Notes: generated by a model from the letters alone, not told the origin. A stretch of 64,000 nucleotides of DNA from Lentisphaerae bacterium GWF2_50_93 (GCA_001804815.1 MHBI01000098.1:1-64000), one strand, 5' to 3'. Positions 1 through 8,017 are shown, counted from the first letter of the stretch. Translations and numbers: made by a program.

Positions 1-652
1 CAGCATTCATCATCGAACCGAAATATTTGTTGTGACGGTTGAATGATTATTAGAACGTATGATTCTGGCACCCCTTCAGGGTGCGATTCGTTTTTCCTCT
101 TGATCCGGGGGTATCGCAAGGCTCAACCCCCCGGCTACTATCTCTCATCCCTCCGGGATGAAGATGGAGAAACTCGGTAATTCATGTGTGGAGGTTGTAA
201 AATATGCGTATAGTAGACAGGTTTTCCAACCCGCGGTACCTTTTCAATGGCGGGTAAGAAAACCCGCCCTCCTTTATCTTGGAACTCCATTCTATTTCGA
301 GACTATTAGTAATAATGGTCTCGAAATAATATTGACATTATTCCAATTGAAAATTGGCAGGTAGGGACGGTTTGAAGTTTATCCCGATCCTGTAAGGCAT
401 CGGGAAGCCGTCCGCGGCGCTCTCGGAGAGACCTGCCTACCTTTTCGTCAATTCAATTATGGAACTATTCGCAACATCTCCAAAAAAATAGCACAGGCAT
501 CCTGCCTGTGCTATTTTTTATTTCAAGCCATCTTCAGCAACTGCCTGCTGAAGACTGACGACTATCGGCTATTAACCCCGGTTTTTCGAGGTTCTCGCTT
601 CGAAAACATCGGCCTCTCGGTAAATCTTGCTATCTTAAACGCAAAATTTAGG
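1..652. other. Intergenic mosaic of palindromes, no credible gene
   Basis: No convincing gene is seen here. The stretch is packed with inverted repeats: GCACCC/GGGTGC (68-73, 79-84), a CCGGGGG/CCCCCCGG pair (105-134), CATCCC/GGGATG (146-160), GGCGGGT/ACCCGCC around 249-268, TATTTCGAGAC/GTCTCGAAATA (293-303, 318-328), and a GGCAGGTAGGGACGG-like block near 355 answered by ACCTGCCTACC near 431. Small frames such as 158-364 cross these palindromes and look like chance. The pattern resembles REP/MITE-type debris rather than coding DNA. Confidence 0.6.
483..519. terminator. Perfect 17-bp hairpin with A/T flanks
   Basis: Arms at 483-499 and 503-519 are perfect complements around a 3-base loop (TCC). 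The core is CACAGGCA/TGCCTGTG with A-runs on the left and T-runs on the right, so it could terminate transcription in either direction. The same core recurs at 57962-57980 and, in variant form, at 53391-53410, so it may be a dispersed palindrome used as a terminator. Confidence 0.6.
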
Positions 653-1369
653 TTATTTCCCAGCCGCCTTCTGGGCTTTCATCTTCTCATAGGCGTTCTT
701 CATTATGATGAGCTTGTTTTCCTTTTCCTGGAGCTCAGCGGTGTAGGCACCCAGTGTTTCCTTGGCGTCAGCGGCTTCATCAGTGATCTGCTTGATGGCC
801 TTCTTCTTGACGGTCGCCTGTCCGCCGCCAGTTGTCAGGAAACCGCCGTTCCAGCAGTAATTTCCACCTGAAACGGTCTGGTTCATGACGGGATTGTCAA
901 GCATCATCTGGGAGGACTTGCTGAGGAGTTCGGTATATTTCTGCTCAAGTCTTGGGATCTCCGGTTTAAGGAAGGCAATCCTGGCCTGGCACTGCTGGAT
1001 CTCGAGGCCGAGCTGTTCATACTGCATTTCAGAAGTCCTCTTCTGGTTTTCCGCAAAAGCCTTTGCCTGCTCGGCCTTCTGCTGTTCTTGAACCTTTTTG
1101 CGTTTTTCCTTCAGTTCGGCCACCTGGGCAACGTACTTCGCGGCCGCATCGGGATTGTAGTTGTATTTCTTCTGGAGGCTTTCAGGAAGATTGGTGAAGC
1201 CTACAAACATCACTCCCCCCTTATGTCCAATCTCGAGGCCGTCCGGCCGTTCCGACATCACAAATGCATTCTCAAGGACTTTTCCATCCACAAGGGTGAG
1301 ATTTCCGGCGGACAAGGTAAAGCAAAACACAGCTGATATCAACAGCAGGCTATTAAGCAGGTATTTCAT
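653..1369 (-). CDS. Exported coiled-coil protein with PVC-type N-terminal domain
   Basis: Unnamed 238-residue exported protein. Residues 1-21 form a signal peptide (hydrophobic LLNSLLLISAVF, cleavage near LSA-G). Residues 22-75 match a signature I associate with exported Verrucomicrobia/Lentisphaerota proteins: a DGKVLENA stretch, then RPDGLEIGH, VGFTNLP and YNYNPDAAA. Residues 78-150 and about 195-235 are rich in Lys, Glu and Gln in heptad-like spacing and should form coiled coils, split by a Gly-rich stretch (TVSGGNYCWNGG and on). The family's function is not known to me; a periplasmic or envelope structural role is an inference. It lies downstream of the LolA-like lipoprotein gene on the same strand, with a 32-base gap, so the two may be cotranscribed. 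Confidence 0.8.
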   Translation of the reverse strand: MKYLLNSLLLISAVFCFTLSAGNLTLVDGKVLENAFVMSERPDGLEIGHKGGVMFVGFTNLPESLQKKYNYNPDAAAKYVAQVAELKEKRKKVQEQQKAEQAKAFAENQKRTSEMQYEQLGLEIQQCQARIAFLKPEIPRLEQKYTELLSKSSQMMLDNPVMNQTVSGGNYCWNGGFLTTGGGQATVKKKAIKQITDEAADAKETLGAYTAELQEKENKLIIMKNAYEKMKAQKAAGK

Positions 1370-1401
1370 ATTTTATTCCTTTCTTTATATAGATATGATT
1401 G

Positions 1402-2145
1402 TTATTTGATCTCATCCGGCATGTCGAATGCAGTGTCGCTCAGATCCACGTTCCATTCAATCGACGTTACAATGCACTCAATGATATTGCCGTTCGCCTC
1501 GGAAATTATCTTCATCGGGAAATATACTCCGTCGGTCTTCTTATAATCCATGAAATACCTGGTCATTTCTATCGGCTCATCCTTCGGTCCATTGTGGATT
1601 TCCTCGGTCTTGGCTATGAAGTAAGTCTTCTTGTCGACATAAATATTCATTGGTTCCATGCTGTATGCAGGCATGGGTTTGCAGACAAGCTTGTAGCAGG
1701 GCTTCCTGTTGACGGTCTCCTCGCCTGCAAGGGTAATTGATTCAAATATCTGCCTGGCCTTCTCTTTAGGGGAGAGGAACACTATCTGGAACTTCATGTT
1801 GTCGAGTTCCTTGCCCTTGATCTCGCGGAGCCCCTTCTTGGTGGAGAACTCCCATCCGGTCTTCCCGTCATATCCCTTCATGAACATGGCGTCCTTGGAC
1901 TCGGCCTTTATCCTCATCTTTGAAGGATATTTTACTTCAACAACCATTTCAGCGTCCTTGGCCTGAGGGGTATTCAAGTGAGACGTGATGACCTGCGTGG
2001 TTATATTTGCCGTGGCATCTCCAGGATCCATGGCCTTCCTCATCTTCGCGAGGATGCTGTCGACATCCCCATCCGGCGCGCTCTGGCATCCGGCGAGCAC
2101 CAGAGTTGAGAACAAGATCCCGGCCATCAAGCATTGCATCTTCAT
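1402..2145 (-). CDS. LolA-like outer-membrane lipoprotein
   Basis: A 247-residue lipoprotein: the signal peptide ends in the lipobox LAGC (Cys about residue 19), so it is probably lipid-anchored in the envelope. The rest has the look of the LolA/LolB-like fold: a repeating beta pattern with MVVEVKYPSKMRIKAE, DGKTGWEF, and the late MNIYVDKKTYFIAKTEEI and GVYFPMKIISEA segments typical of 'outer membrane lipoprotein-sorting protein' annotations. Such proteins bind lipid or lipoprotein acyl chains. Classical LolA is a soluble periplasmic protein, so the lipid anchor makes this a relative rather than LolA itself. It starts the two-gene minus-strand run with 653-1369; a good AGGAG-like site (GGAGGGATAAT) precedes the ATG. 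Confidence 0.7.
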   Translation of the reverse strand: MKMQCLMAGILFSTLVLAGCQSAPDGDVDSILAKMRKAMDPGDATANITTQVITSHLNTPQAKDAEMVVEVKYPSKMRIKAESKDAMFMKGYDGKTGWEFSTKKGLREIKGKELDNMKFQIVFLSPKEKARQIFESITLAGEETVNRKPCYKLVCKPMPAYSMEPMNIYVDKKTYFIAKTEEIHNGPKDEPIEMTRYFMDYKKTDGVYFPMKIISEANGNIIECIVTSIEWNVDLSDTAFDMPDEIK

Positions 2146-2407
2146 GTATTATCCCTCCTGTTTGATATTGGCATTCTGATTATTTTGATTTCAAATCAGA
2201 CTCTAAACTAATCTTGCAGGCAAATAAAATCAAATGAACCTCTGTTTTTCAGGTATAATTGTACATCGGGATATTTTTAGTTTTTTTGAGTTCAAAAAAA
2301 CTTGCATACTGTGTTTTGAAAGTGGGATATGAAGATTATATTCTATAGGTTTTACATGTTGGAAGACGCCAATTACGCACACAGGATAATCCGGAGGCCT
2401 GACATTT

Positions 2408-2932
2408 ATGAAGACAAACGCACAAGTCGCAATCATCATGGGAAGCAAAAGCGATCTTCCCAACCTCAAGCGCGCCTTTGAAATACTCAGGGATTTCGGT
2501 GTGCCGCACACGGCAAAAATAATGTCGGCCCACAGGACTCCTGTGGAAGCTGCGAAATTCGCATCTGAAGCCGAACAGGACGGCATCAAGGTGATAATCT
2601 GCGCCGCGGGAATGGCCGCACATCTTGCAGGAGTCGTGGCCGCACACACGACACTGCCTGTAATTGGCATACCGATGGCGTGCGAGCCGTTCAACGGACT
2701 CGACGCCCTCCTCGCGATGGTGCAGATGCCTCCTGGAATCCCGGTGGCGACTGTCACCGCCGGAAAATCCGGCGCCGACAATTCCGCCCTGCTTGCAGTT
2801 TCCATCCTGGCTCTTTCAGACTCTTCGCTTGCCAGGAAGCTGAAGGATTTCCGTGTCAAGCAGTCTGACAAGGTCAAGGCCGCCGATGCCGAGCTCCAGG
2901 AAACATTAAAATCAGGTGCCATCCCTCAATGA
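2408..2932 (+). CDS. purE: N5-carboxyaminoimidazole ribonucleotide mutase
   Basis: Purine synthesis enzyme that converts N5-CAIR to CAIR in the cytosol. The 174-residue length fits class I PurE. The signatures are intact: IMGSKSDLPN near residue 10 (phosphate binding), MSAHRTP about residue 39 (catalytic His), CAAGMAAHLAGV about residue 66, and PVIGIPM. The C-terminal tail after residue 150 is a little longer and charged. No purK gene is adjacent. The stop overlaps the start of the next gene in an ATGA, so translation of the downstream S41-like protein is probably coupled to purE. Confidence 0.93.
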   Translation: MKTNAQVAIIMGSKSDLPNLKRAFEILRDFGVPHTAKIMSAHRTPVEAAKFASEAEQDGIKVIICAAGMAAHLAGVVAAHTTLPVIGIPMACEPFNGLDALLAMVQMPPGIPVATVTAGKSGADNSALLAVSILALSDSSLARKLKDFRVKQSDKVKAADAELQETLKSGAIPQ

Positions 2933-3951
2933 AGAATTTCCTTGCAAGCTTTCTTCTGTTCCTCTCTATATGCGTTTACGCCGATGAACAGGCTGTCACC
3001 GTCAAAGACACCGACACATCCGCTCCTGAGGCCGAGCAGCCCATGACAGTGGAAGTCAAAAGCAGCGGCGACGAACTGCTCGGCAAGGCAAGCCCCTTCC
3101 GGAAGGAGACTCTCTCAAAGATAAACGAGATATTGTCCGAGGTTGAAAAGAATTATCCTGCGGCGATAGGCAAGTACACGCCTGCCGACGAGGAGAAGAT
3201 CATCAAGTCCGTGACGGCCTCCCTCAATTCCGGAATCGAATATCTCAGCGTCGGAACTGCAGTACCCGAGGAAGCCCAGAAAGAATCGAAGGCTCTTCCG
3301 GCCATAATCATCTCTTCGCAGAAGGTGCTTTATATCAGGATAGACTCATTCACGCCCGGGACGTTCACAAGGCTCGCAGAAGACTGCGACAACACCGCAA
3401 GGCTTGCCAACAAGCCTGTAGGCCTGATAATCGACCTCAGGAACTGCCAGGGGTACGACTACGAAAGCAGTCTTAAATCGCTTGCATTGTTCTGCCCTGC
3501 GGAAAAAGTTCCGAAAGACAAAAATATCGAGCTGCCGAAACGCCTGCTGAACATTCCTGTAATGGTGCTTGTCGGGAACAAGACCAGGGGAGCCGGAGAG
3601 ATTTTCACCAGGCTGATGTCCGAGAGCGGACAGTGCCTGGTGTCAGGAGGCGGGACATCCGGTTCGCCATTCATGAAGACAAAAGTCGTACTGAAATCCG
3701 GCAGCATTCTTCTCATTCCATCCGTTCCTGAATATCTTTCCGGAATTCCCGCGGCCCAGATAATACCGGCAACAAGCGTCGTCCCATATCCTCAGATCGA
3801 GTACGAGAAGCTTGCATCCACGGCCGGAAGCGAGGATTCCGACAGATCCCTCCTGCGGGCAATCGACCTGTTGATTTGCCTTGAAGCGCTCCACAAGGAT
3901 CAGAAGAAACGCGCGGGGAACTCCAATGAAAGTCCTAAGAAGCCTAAATAA
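2929..3951 (+). CDS. Exported S41-family protein, catalytic residues apparently lost
   Basis: Residues 1-18 are a signal peptide (FLLFLSICVYA), so this 340-residue protein is exported. Residues about 130-300 follow the S41 (CtpA/Tsp) protease core: LYIRIDSF, then LIIDLRNCQGYDYE matching the family's DLRxNxGG element, and VMVLVGNKTRGAGEIF matching the nucleophile strand. In active members that strand reads GSASASEI; here the position of the catalytic Ser is Gly, and the later Lys position (GEPTFGK in the family) reads GGGTSGS. It therefore looks like a non-catalytic S41 relative, perhaps a binding or scaffold protein. It overlaps purE by ATGA and the tsaC-like gene by 26 bases, a tight three-gene run. 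Residue alignment was done by eye. Confidence 0.7.
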   Translation: MKNFLASFLLFLSICVYADEQAVTVKDTDTSAPEAEQPMTVEVKSSGDELLGKASPFRKETLSKINEILSEVEKNYPAAIGKYTPADEEKIIKSVTASLNSGIEYLSVGTAVPEEAQKESKALPAIIISSQKVLYIRIDSFTPGTFTRLAEDCDNTARLANKPVGLIIDLRNCQGYDYESSLKSLALFCPAEKVPKDKNIELPKRLLNIPVMVLVGNKTRGAGEIFTRLMSESGQCLVSGGGTSGSPFMKTKVVLKSGSILLIPSVPEYLSGIPAAQIIPATSVVPYPQIEYEKLASTAGSEDSDRSLLRAIDLLICLEALHKDQKKRAGNSNESPKKPK

Positions 3952-4537
3952 CGCCGGGAATCCCCTGTTAATCGGCGAATGCTCCGAGATGCTGTCCGAA
4001 AAAAAAGGGATGGTGCTTCTCCTTCCAACTGAAACCGTATATGGCTTCATGTGCCGCTGGGATGACCAGCAGGCGCGCGAAAGGATCTACCGGATGAAAA
4101 GACGGGATCCGGACAAGCCTTTCCAGATGCTCGCATCGTCGATCGCACAGGCTGAAAAGGAAGGCTTGATTTTTGAAGGCGAAGCTGAAATCATCGCAGG
4201 AAAATTCTTTCCCGGCGCCATGACTCTCGTGGTGAAGAACAAGAACGGCGGCACGACCGGACTCAGGATTCCGGATCACCCCCTGACATTGGAACTCACC
4301 AGGAAAATAAATTCCCCCTTGGCGGCCACAAGCGCGAACATTTCCGGCGAACCGGCCGCTTTGACGCTGGAGGACGCCCTGAAGAACCTTGAAATCCTTC
4401 CGGACATAGCGGTAGATGGAGGAGAAATAAAGGCCGGGATTGCATCGACCGTCGTGGACGCAACATCAACCCCGTTCAGGATCCTGCGCCAGGGACCGAT
4501 AAAGGAAGAAGAAATAAGAAGAGCTATCAACAAATAA
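3926..4537 (+). CDS. tsaC: Threonylcarbamoyl-AMP synthase (TsaC/YrdC/Sua5 family)
   Basis: Makes threonylcarbamoyl-AMP from Thr, bicarbonate and ATP for t6A37 tRNA modification. The roughly 203-residue protein starts at the ATG at 3926, preceded by a purine-rich GCGGGGAAC; a longer frame from 3881 lies wholly inside the upstream gene and lacks family similarity. Family motifs: LLPTETVYGF, the KRRDPDKPF nucleotide-binding stretch, GAMTLVVKNK, GLRIPDHP and SANISGEPA, and STVVDAT near the end. The length matches the short TsaC type without the extra Sua5 domain. The start lies inside the S41-like gene, implying translational coupling. Confidence 0.88.
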   Translation: MKVLRSLNNAGNPLLIGECSEMLSEKKGMVLLLPTETVYGFMCRWDDQQARERIYRMKRRDPDKPFQMLASSIAQAEKEGLIFEGEAEIIAGKFFPGAMTLVVKNKNGGTTGLRIPDHPLTLELTRKINSPLAATSANISGEPAALTLEDALKNLEILPDIAVDGGEIKAGIASTVVDATSTPFRILRQGPIKEEEIRRAINK

Positions 4538-4749
4538 ATATGTCGCCGCCATGCGGGGGCTTTGAGCTATTTTTCAATCTTACTTTTCCCCGCGCTTGCG
4601 CATGGGGCTAAATGATTACGCCATCCTGCGGAGGCTATGATCGAAATTTCTGAGTCAGCGCAGCGGGCGAAACGACGTAGCCCCATGCGCAAGCATGGGG
4701 ACTGGGATGGAATAAAATTATAATAAGCCCCCGCATGGCGGCGACATAT
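4538..4749. repeat. Nested long palindrome in the tsaC to STN-protein gap
   Basis: The outer arms 4538-4562 and 4725-4749 are a perfect 25-bp inverted repeat (core GTCGCCGCCATGCGGGGGC). Inside them, 4588-4610 and 4678-4700 form a second inverted repeat of 23 bp with two mismatches (core TTGCGCATGGGGCTA). The arms enclose a 67-base centre with no gene. It starts immediately after the tsaC stop codon. The layout matches a REP-doublet or MITE-like element; no transposase is near. The gap to the next gene (4538-4840) otherwise holds an A/T-rich leader. Confidence 0.75.
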
Positions 4750-4840
4750 CTTTCTAAAACAAGCAATAATTGAAATTCCATTTACCTTATGATATGTTTT
4801 GGATGCTAAAATTAGTCAATGATTTTCCTCTGGAGCTGAC

Positions 4841-5587
4841 ATGGCGAAAAAGACATTTCTGCTTTTCCTTTTCACATTCATCTCAATCTCACTTCTCGCC
4901 GATCCAAAGACGGAGACGCTGGCAACTAAAGAGGAAAAGCCTCAGCCCATACAAGCCAATGCCGCAGATATAAAAAATACCAAGAGACTCAAGAATATAA
5001 ACAAAAAGCTTGACTCAATAACATTCGATCATGTCGAGTTTGAAGATGTGCAAATCCTTACTGCAGTCAAATACTTCAAGACCAGAAGCCGTGAATCCGA
5101 TCCTGAAAGAAATGGGATAAACATAATCCTGATGAACAATTCCCTCAACCCTGACAACAGCAAATGGCCTGTCATAACAATCAATGTCGATAATATTCCT
5201 GCAGGAAAACTCCTGAAATTGTTCTGCGCTTCGACAAAAATCGACATGAGGATCGATCCACATGCCGTAGTTATTGGCCGTAAGATTCCTAAATACGGTG
5301 TTGAGCCAGATCCTCTTTCCAAAGGGAAATTTGCAACTCTCATGCTTGAACAGATTGATCTTGAGGAAGCATCTGTCGGCTCCGTTGCAGAACTGCTGAC
5401 AGAAAGAAGCAAGGAGCTTGACAAAGATAAAACAGGCTTGAAAGTCATTGTCGATGATGATCTGGATGCCCCAAAACTAACGATGAGCCTTGATGCGATC
5501 CCCATCGGGGAAATTATCAGATATATCGCTCTTCTTGCTGATTTGAAGTATGATGTCAAAGGCGATACGGTCACTTTACATAAATGA
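4841..5587 (+). CDS. Exported protein with two STN/secretin-N-like domains
   Basis: A 248-residue exported protein with a signal peptide at residues 1-20. Two similar segments follow. The first (about 55-145) has the pattern DSITFDHVEFEDVQILTAVK, then NGINIILMN, VITINVDNIPAGKLLKLF and IDPHAVVIG. The second (about 160-248) has LEQIDLEEASVGSVAELL, LKVIVDDD, LTMSLDAIPIGEIIRYIA and VKGDTVTLHK. This is the usual layout of the short N-terminal (STN) domain of secretins and TonB receptors, here in tandem without any secretin or beta-barrel. In PVC genomes such proteins are common and mostly uncharacterised. It overlaps no gene but ends six bases before the acyltransferase, so they may be cotranscribed. 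Confidence 0.65.
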   Translation: MAKKTFLLFLFTFISISLLADPKTETLATKEEKPQPIQANAADIKNTKRLKNINKKLDSITFDHVEFEDVQILTAVKYFKTRSRESDPERNGINIILMNNSLNPDNSKWPVITINVDNIPAGKLLKLFCASTKIDMRIDPHAVVIGRKIPKYGVEPDPLSKGKFATLMLEQIDLEEASVGSVAELLTERSKELDKDKTGLKVIVDDDLDAPKLTMSLDAIPIGEIIRYIALLADLKYDVKGDTVTLHK

Positions 5588-5593
5588 GATAAC

Positions 5594-6787
5594 ATGCAGA
5601 ACATAATAATAGACAAGCCTTACAAGTTCATTCCGCCGAAGCATTACAGCCTGGTGGCGAGGATCACGGCATGTTTCGTGCCCCGAATCATCAGGAAAAA
5701 ACACGGCATTGAATCGACGGATGTCATCGGACTTGAAAAGCTCAGTGCCTCAATCAGGGCCGGACATGGCATAATCATCGCCCCCAACCATAGCCGTCCC
5801 AGCGATCCCGAGGTCATAGGCATGATACCCTACATGCTATCGAAACCTGTCTACATAATGGCGAGCTGGCATCTTTTCATGCAGAGCCGGTTTCTGGGCT
5901 GGATGCTGCCGCGGGTCGGAGCGTTCAGCATGTACAGGGAAGGTCTCGACCGTGAGGCTATAAAATGCGCAATCCAGATACTTGTCAATGCAAAGCGCCC
6001 CCTGATAATTTTCCCCGAAGGACTCGTATCACGCACTAACGACAGGCTGAACACCCTCATGGACGGGACAGCGTTCATGGCACGCAATGCCGCAAAGCAG
6101 AGAGCGACGCTGCCCGCACCAGGAAAAGTCGTCATACATCCAGTAGCCATCAGATATTTTTTCAGGGGCGACATTGAGAAAGCCTTGACCCCTACCCTCG
6201 AGGAAATTGAAAAACGTCTTTCCTGGCGGCCTCAGACAGAACTGTCCATGATCGACAGGATCCGCAAGATAGGAGATGCGCTTGTCACCTTAAAGGAAAT
6301 TGAATATTTGGGGAAGCCCCAGAATGGAACTCTTGGAGAACGTACAAGGCTGCTGATAGACCGGATCCTCGAGCCGATTGAAAAAGAATGGCTCAAAGCC
6401 AGGAAGGAAGACAACGTCACGGCGAGAGTAAAGGCGCTTAGGTCGGAAATTCTTCCCGACATGGTCTCCGGCGAAATAGATGAGAAGGAAAGGGCCCGCC
6501 GCTGGAAACAGCTTGCCGACCTCTATCTCGCCCAGCAGCTCTTCTTCTATCCGCCTGACTATTTCAGCGACCCGCCTACTGCGGAACAGATGCTCGAAAC
6601 CGTAGAACGCTACGAGGAGGACCTTACCGACGTCGCAAGGATCTACAGGCCTATCCACATGTCGATGCAGATCGGGGAAGCGATTGAAGTGAGCCCGGTG
6701 CGCGACCGGAGCGCGGAAACGGATCCGGTAATGGCAAAGCTCCGCTCCGAACTCGAGCGGATGCTGGGAGAAATGAAGAGAAAGTAA
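5594..6787 (+). CDS. PlsC-type phospholipid acyltransferase
   Basis: A 397-residue member of the 1-acyl-glycerol-3-phosphate acyltransferase family, which transfers acyl groups to lysophospholipids at the inner membrane. The acceptor/catalytic motif HX4D is seen as NHSRPSD near residue 63, and the glycerol-phosphate motif as FPEGLVSR near residue 140. PYMLSKPVYIMASWHL and PRVGAFSMYR fit motifs II-III. After about residue 210 there is a roughly 190-residue Lys/Glu-rich extension not found in short PlsC proteins; its role is unknown. No obvious transmembrane segment is seen, so it may be peripheral. The stop codon sits inside a perfect 24-bp palindrome. Confidence 0.8.
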   Translation: MQNIIIDKPYKFIPPKHYSLVARITACFVPRIIRKKHGIESTDVIGLEKLSASIRAGHGIIIAPNHSRPSDPEVIGMIPYMLSKPVYIMASWHLFMQSRFLGWMLPRVGAFSMYREGLDREAIKCAIQILVNAKRPLIIFPEGLVSRTNDRLNTLMDGTAFMARNAAKQRATLPAPGKVVIHPVAIRYFFRGDIEKALTPTLEEIEKRLSWRPQTELSMIDRIRKIGDALVTLKEIEYLGKPQNGTLGERTRLLIDRILEPIEKEWLKARKEDNVTARVKALRSEILPDMVSGEIDEKERARRWKQLADLYLAQQLFFYPPDYFSDPPTAEQMLETVERYEEDLTDVARIYRPIHMSMQIGEAIEVSPVRDRSAETDPVMAKLRSELERMLGEMKRK

Positions 6788-6807
6788 TTGTCTCGCGAGA
6801 CAATTAC
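6784..6807. repeat. Perfect 24-bp palindrome upstream of a toxin-antitoxin promoter
   Basis: The half-site GTAATTGTCTCG is followed directly by its exact complement CGAGACAATTAC, with no spacer. It covers the acyltransferase stop codon and ends 7 bases before the -35 element of the downstream antitoxin-toxin operon. It could be a terminator stem, though it lacks a T-run, or a binding site for a dimeric antitoxin. Confidence 0.55.
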
Positions 6808-6814
6808 CATTGCT

Positions 6815-6843
6815 TTGATTCTTTGCCTGTCAAATGCTATAAT
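6815..6843 (+). promoter_or_regulatory. Sigma-70-like promoter of the TIGR02574/ParE-type pair
   Basis: TTGATT (6815-6820) and TATAAT (6838-6843) are separated by exactly 17 bases, close to the sigma-70 consensus. The start codon at 6864 follows an AGAGAGG ribosome site. The perfect palindrome at 6784-6807 lies just upstream. Confidence 0.6.
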
Positions 6844-6863
6844 AAGCGGAAAGAGAGGTTTAT

Positions 6864-7091
6864 ATGATTACCACAAAGGAACTTATCAATGAGGCTATTT
6901 CTCTTCCCATAGAGGAAAAAGCATTTCTGGTGGATTCTATTTTATTAAGCATGAATTCGCCTGAAAAGAAAATTGAAAAGAAATGGATAAGGGTGGCAAA
7001 AAGTCGGCTGGATGAACTTCGCTCTGGAAAAGTAAAAGGAGTTCCTGGGGAAGAGGTTTTTGCCAAGATCAGGGAAAGATTCATCAAATGA
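6864..7091 (+). CDS. Antitoxin, addiction-module component (TIGR02574 / Unstab_antitox type)
   Basis: A 75-residue protein with the layout of the 'putative addiction module component' family: an N-terminal helix-rich half (LINEAISLPIEEKAFLVDSILLSM), the family's ELIxEALxLPxxER-like stretch, a W in the middle (KKWIRVAKSRLDELRSGKV) and PGEEVFAKIRERF at the end. These antitoxins neutralise a ParE/RelE-fold toxin encoded next door. Its stop overlaps the toxin start (ATGA), the normal arrangement for such pairs. A strong promoter precedes it. Confidence 0.85.
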   Translation: MITTKELINEAISLPIEEKAFLVDSILLSMNSPEKKIEKKWIRVAKSRLDELRSGKVKGVPGEEVFAKIRERFIK

Positions 7092-7378
7092 AGTACTACT
7101 TCCACCCGGAAGCTCAGATTGAACTTTCCGATGCAATAGAGTACTATGAGAAATGCGAACCCGGGCTGGGCATTGATTTCTACACCGAAATATTGTCTTC
7201 CATAGAGAAAATAACTGATTTCCCTGAAGCCTGGACTGTTATGGAAGATGATATCCGCCGTTGTCTTTTAAACCGATTCCCGTATGGAATAATATACAGT
7301 GTGGAACCAGAAAAGATCTATATCGTCGCCGTAATGAATCTGCACAGGGATCCTCAATACTGGCAAAATAGACTCTGA
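7088..7378 (+). CDS. ParE/RelE-superfamily toxin
   Basis: A 96-residue toxin of the ParE/RelE fold. Diagnostic pieces: FHPEAQIELSDAIEYYE at the N-terminus, GIDFYTEILSSIEKI, FPEAW, and the closing beta strands RRCLLNRFPYGIIYSV and IYIVAVMNLHRDPQYW, the last being the typical ParE C-terminal HxxRxPxYW-like motif. Members paired with TIGR02574-type antitoxins poison gyrase or act on mRNA; which applies here cannot be told from sequence. It overlaps the antitoxin by four bases and shares its promoter. Confidence 0.85.
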   Translation: MKYYFHPEAQIELSDAIEYYEKCEPGLGIDFYTEILSSIEKITDFPEAWTVMEDDIRRCLLNRFPYGIIYSVEPEKIYIVAVMNLHRDPQYWQNRL

Positions 7379-7508
7379 GCGGAGAAGTCGCAACGCCGTT
7401 TGTATTCCCTTCACCTATATTTTGCGTGCCAGATAGAAAGGATAGCGAATAATCAAAACTCTCAACATTGCTAAGAGATAGCTTTAAGATTTAAAGACGG
7501 AATCCATA

Positions 7509-7895
7509 ATGTCAAATAAAAACAATTTTTTATTAAAAGGCATGTCGCCTTTGTATTTCACAGCTTTCATCTTAATTACAATTACTTGTCTTGTTAATTA
7601 TGGTAAAATAACACAAAAATCTTTTAATTCTAAAGAGTGGATTCTCGGCAATGAATTGACCAGAGGTGAAATGGCAAGGGATTTAGTATCATCAAAGGTT
7701 TTAATTGGCAAGACAAAAGAGGAGGTTGTTGAGTTGCTTGGACAACCCTCTTCTTCTAAGAGTAGTTTCAATAATGACAGATTCTACTACATAGTTGACA
7801 TAGGACGAGGGTCTTATGTATTTGACATGCCTTGTAAATTGAATTTATATTTTGATGGAGATAACAAGGTAGAAGATGCTTATGTAGCGGATTAG
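7509..7895 (+). CDS. Small anchored protein with BamE/SmpA-like segment
   Basis: A 128-residue hypothetical protein with one N-terminal membrane segment (about residues 14-32, LYFTAFILITITCLVNYG). The middle holds SKVLIGKTKEEVVELLGQPS, which matches the SmpA/OmlA (BamE-like) pattern 'iGmtkeeV..lLGkPs', followed by a strand pair FYYIVDIG and KLNLYFDGDNKVEDAYV. Such domains occur in many small envelope proteins, so no specific function is assigned. The gene is visibly richer in A and T than its neighbours, which may point to recent acquisition. It stands alone after the toxin-antitoxin pair. Confidence 0.6.
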   Translation: MSNKNNFLLKGMSPLYFTAFILITITCLVNYGKITQKSFNSKEWILGNELTRGEMARDLVSSKVLIGKTKEEVVELLGQPSSSKSSFNNDRFYYIVDIGRGSYVFDMPCKLNLYFDGDNKVEDAYVAD

Positions 7896-7957
7896 CCGAC
7901 ATTACAACGATGTTTTTTGCTAAGGAAGAACAGTCGGAAAGGGTCAGATGCGAATGT

Positions 7958-8017
7958 CGCTAAGATAAGAGAAGACAAACTAAAGTTTGAACTCCAACAT
8001 TTGTCGGTGTGCTGAGG
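7958..8017. repeat. Dispersed repeat, copy 1
   Basis: This 60-base stretch is almost identical to 12851-12910: both run from CGCTAAG through GAAGACAAACTAAAGTTTG to CGGTGTGCTGAGG. The flanks differ. The surrounding gap (7896-8150) has no gene; it also contains one arm-pair of the GGCGGTTT/AAACCGCC family around 8113-8130. Confidence 0.7.

Noticed and set aside
158..364. 68-codon plus-strand frame near the left edge
   Set aside because: It runs across several palindromes, has no ribosome site and no protein-like pattern.
2230..2922. 230-codon minus-strand frame opposite purE
   Set aside because: Antisense shadow of a clearly conserved gene, with Ser/Ala-rich low-information sequence.
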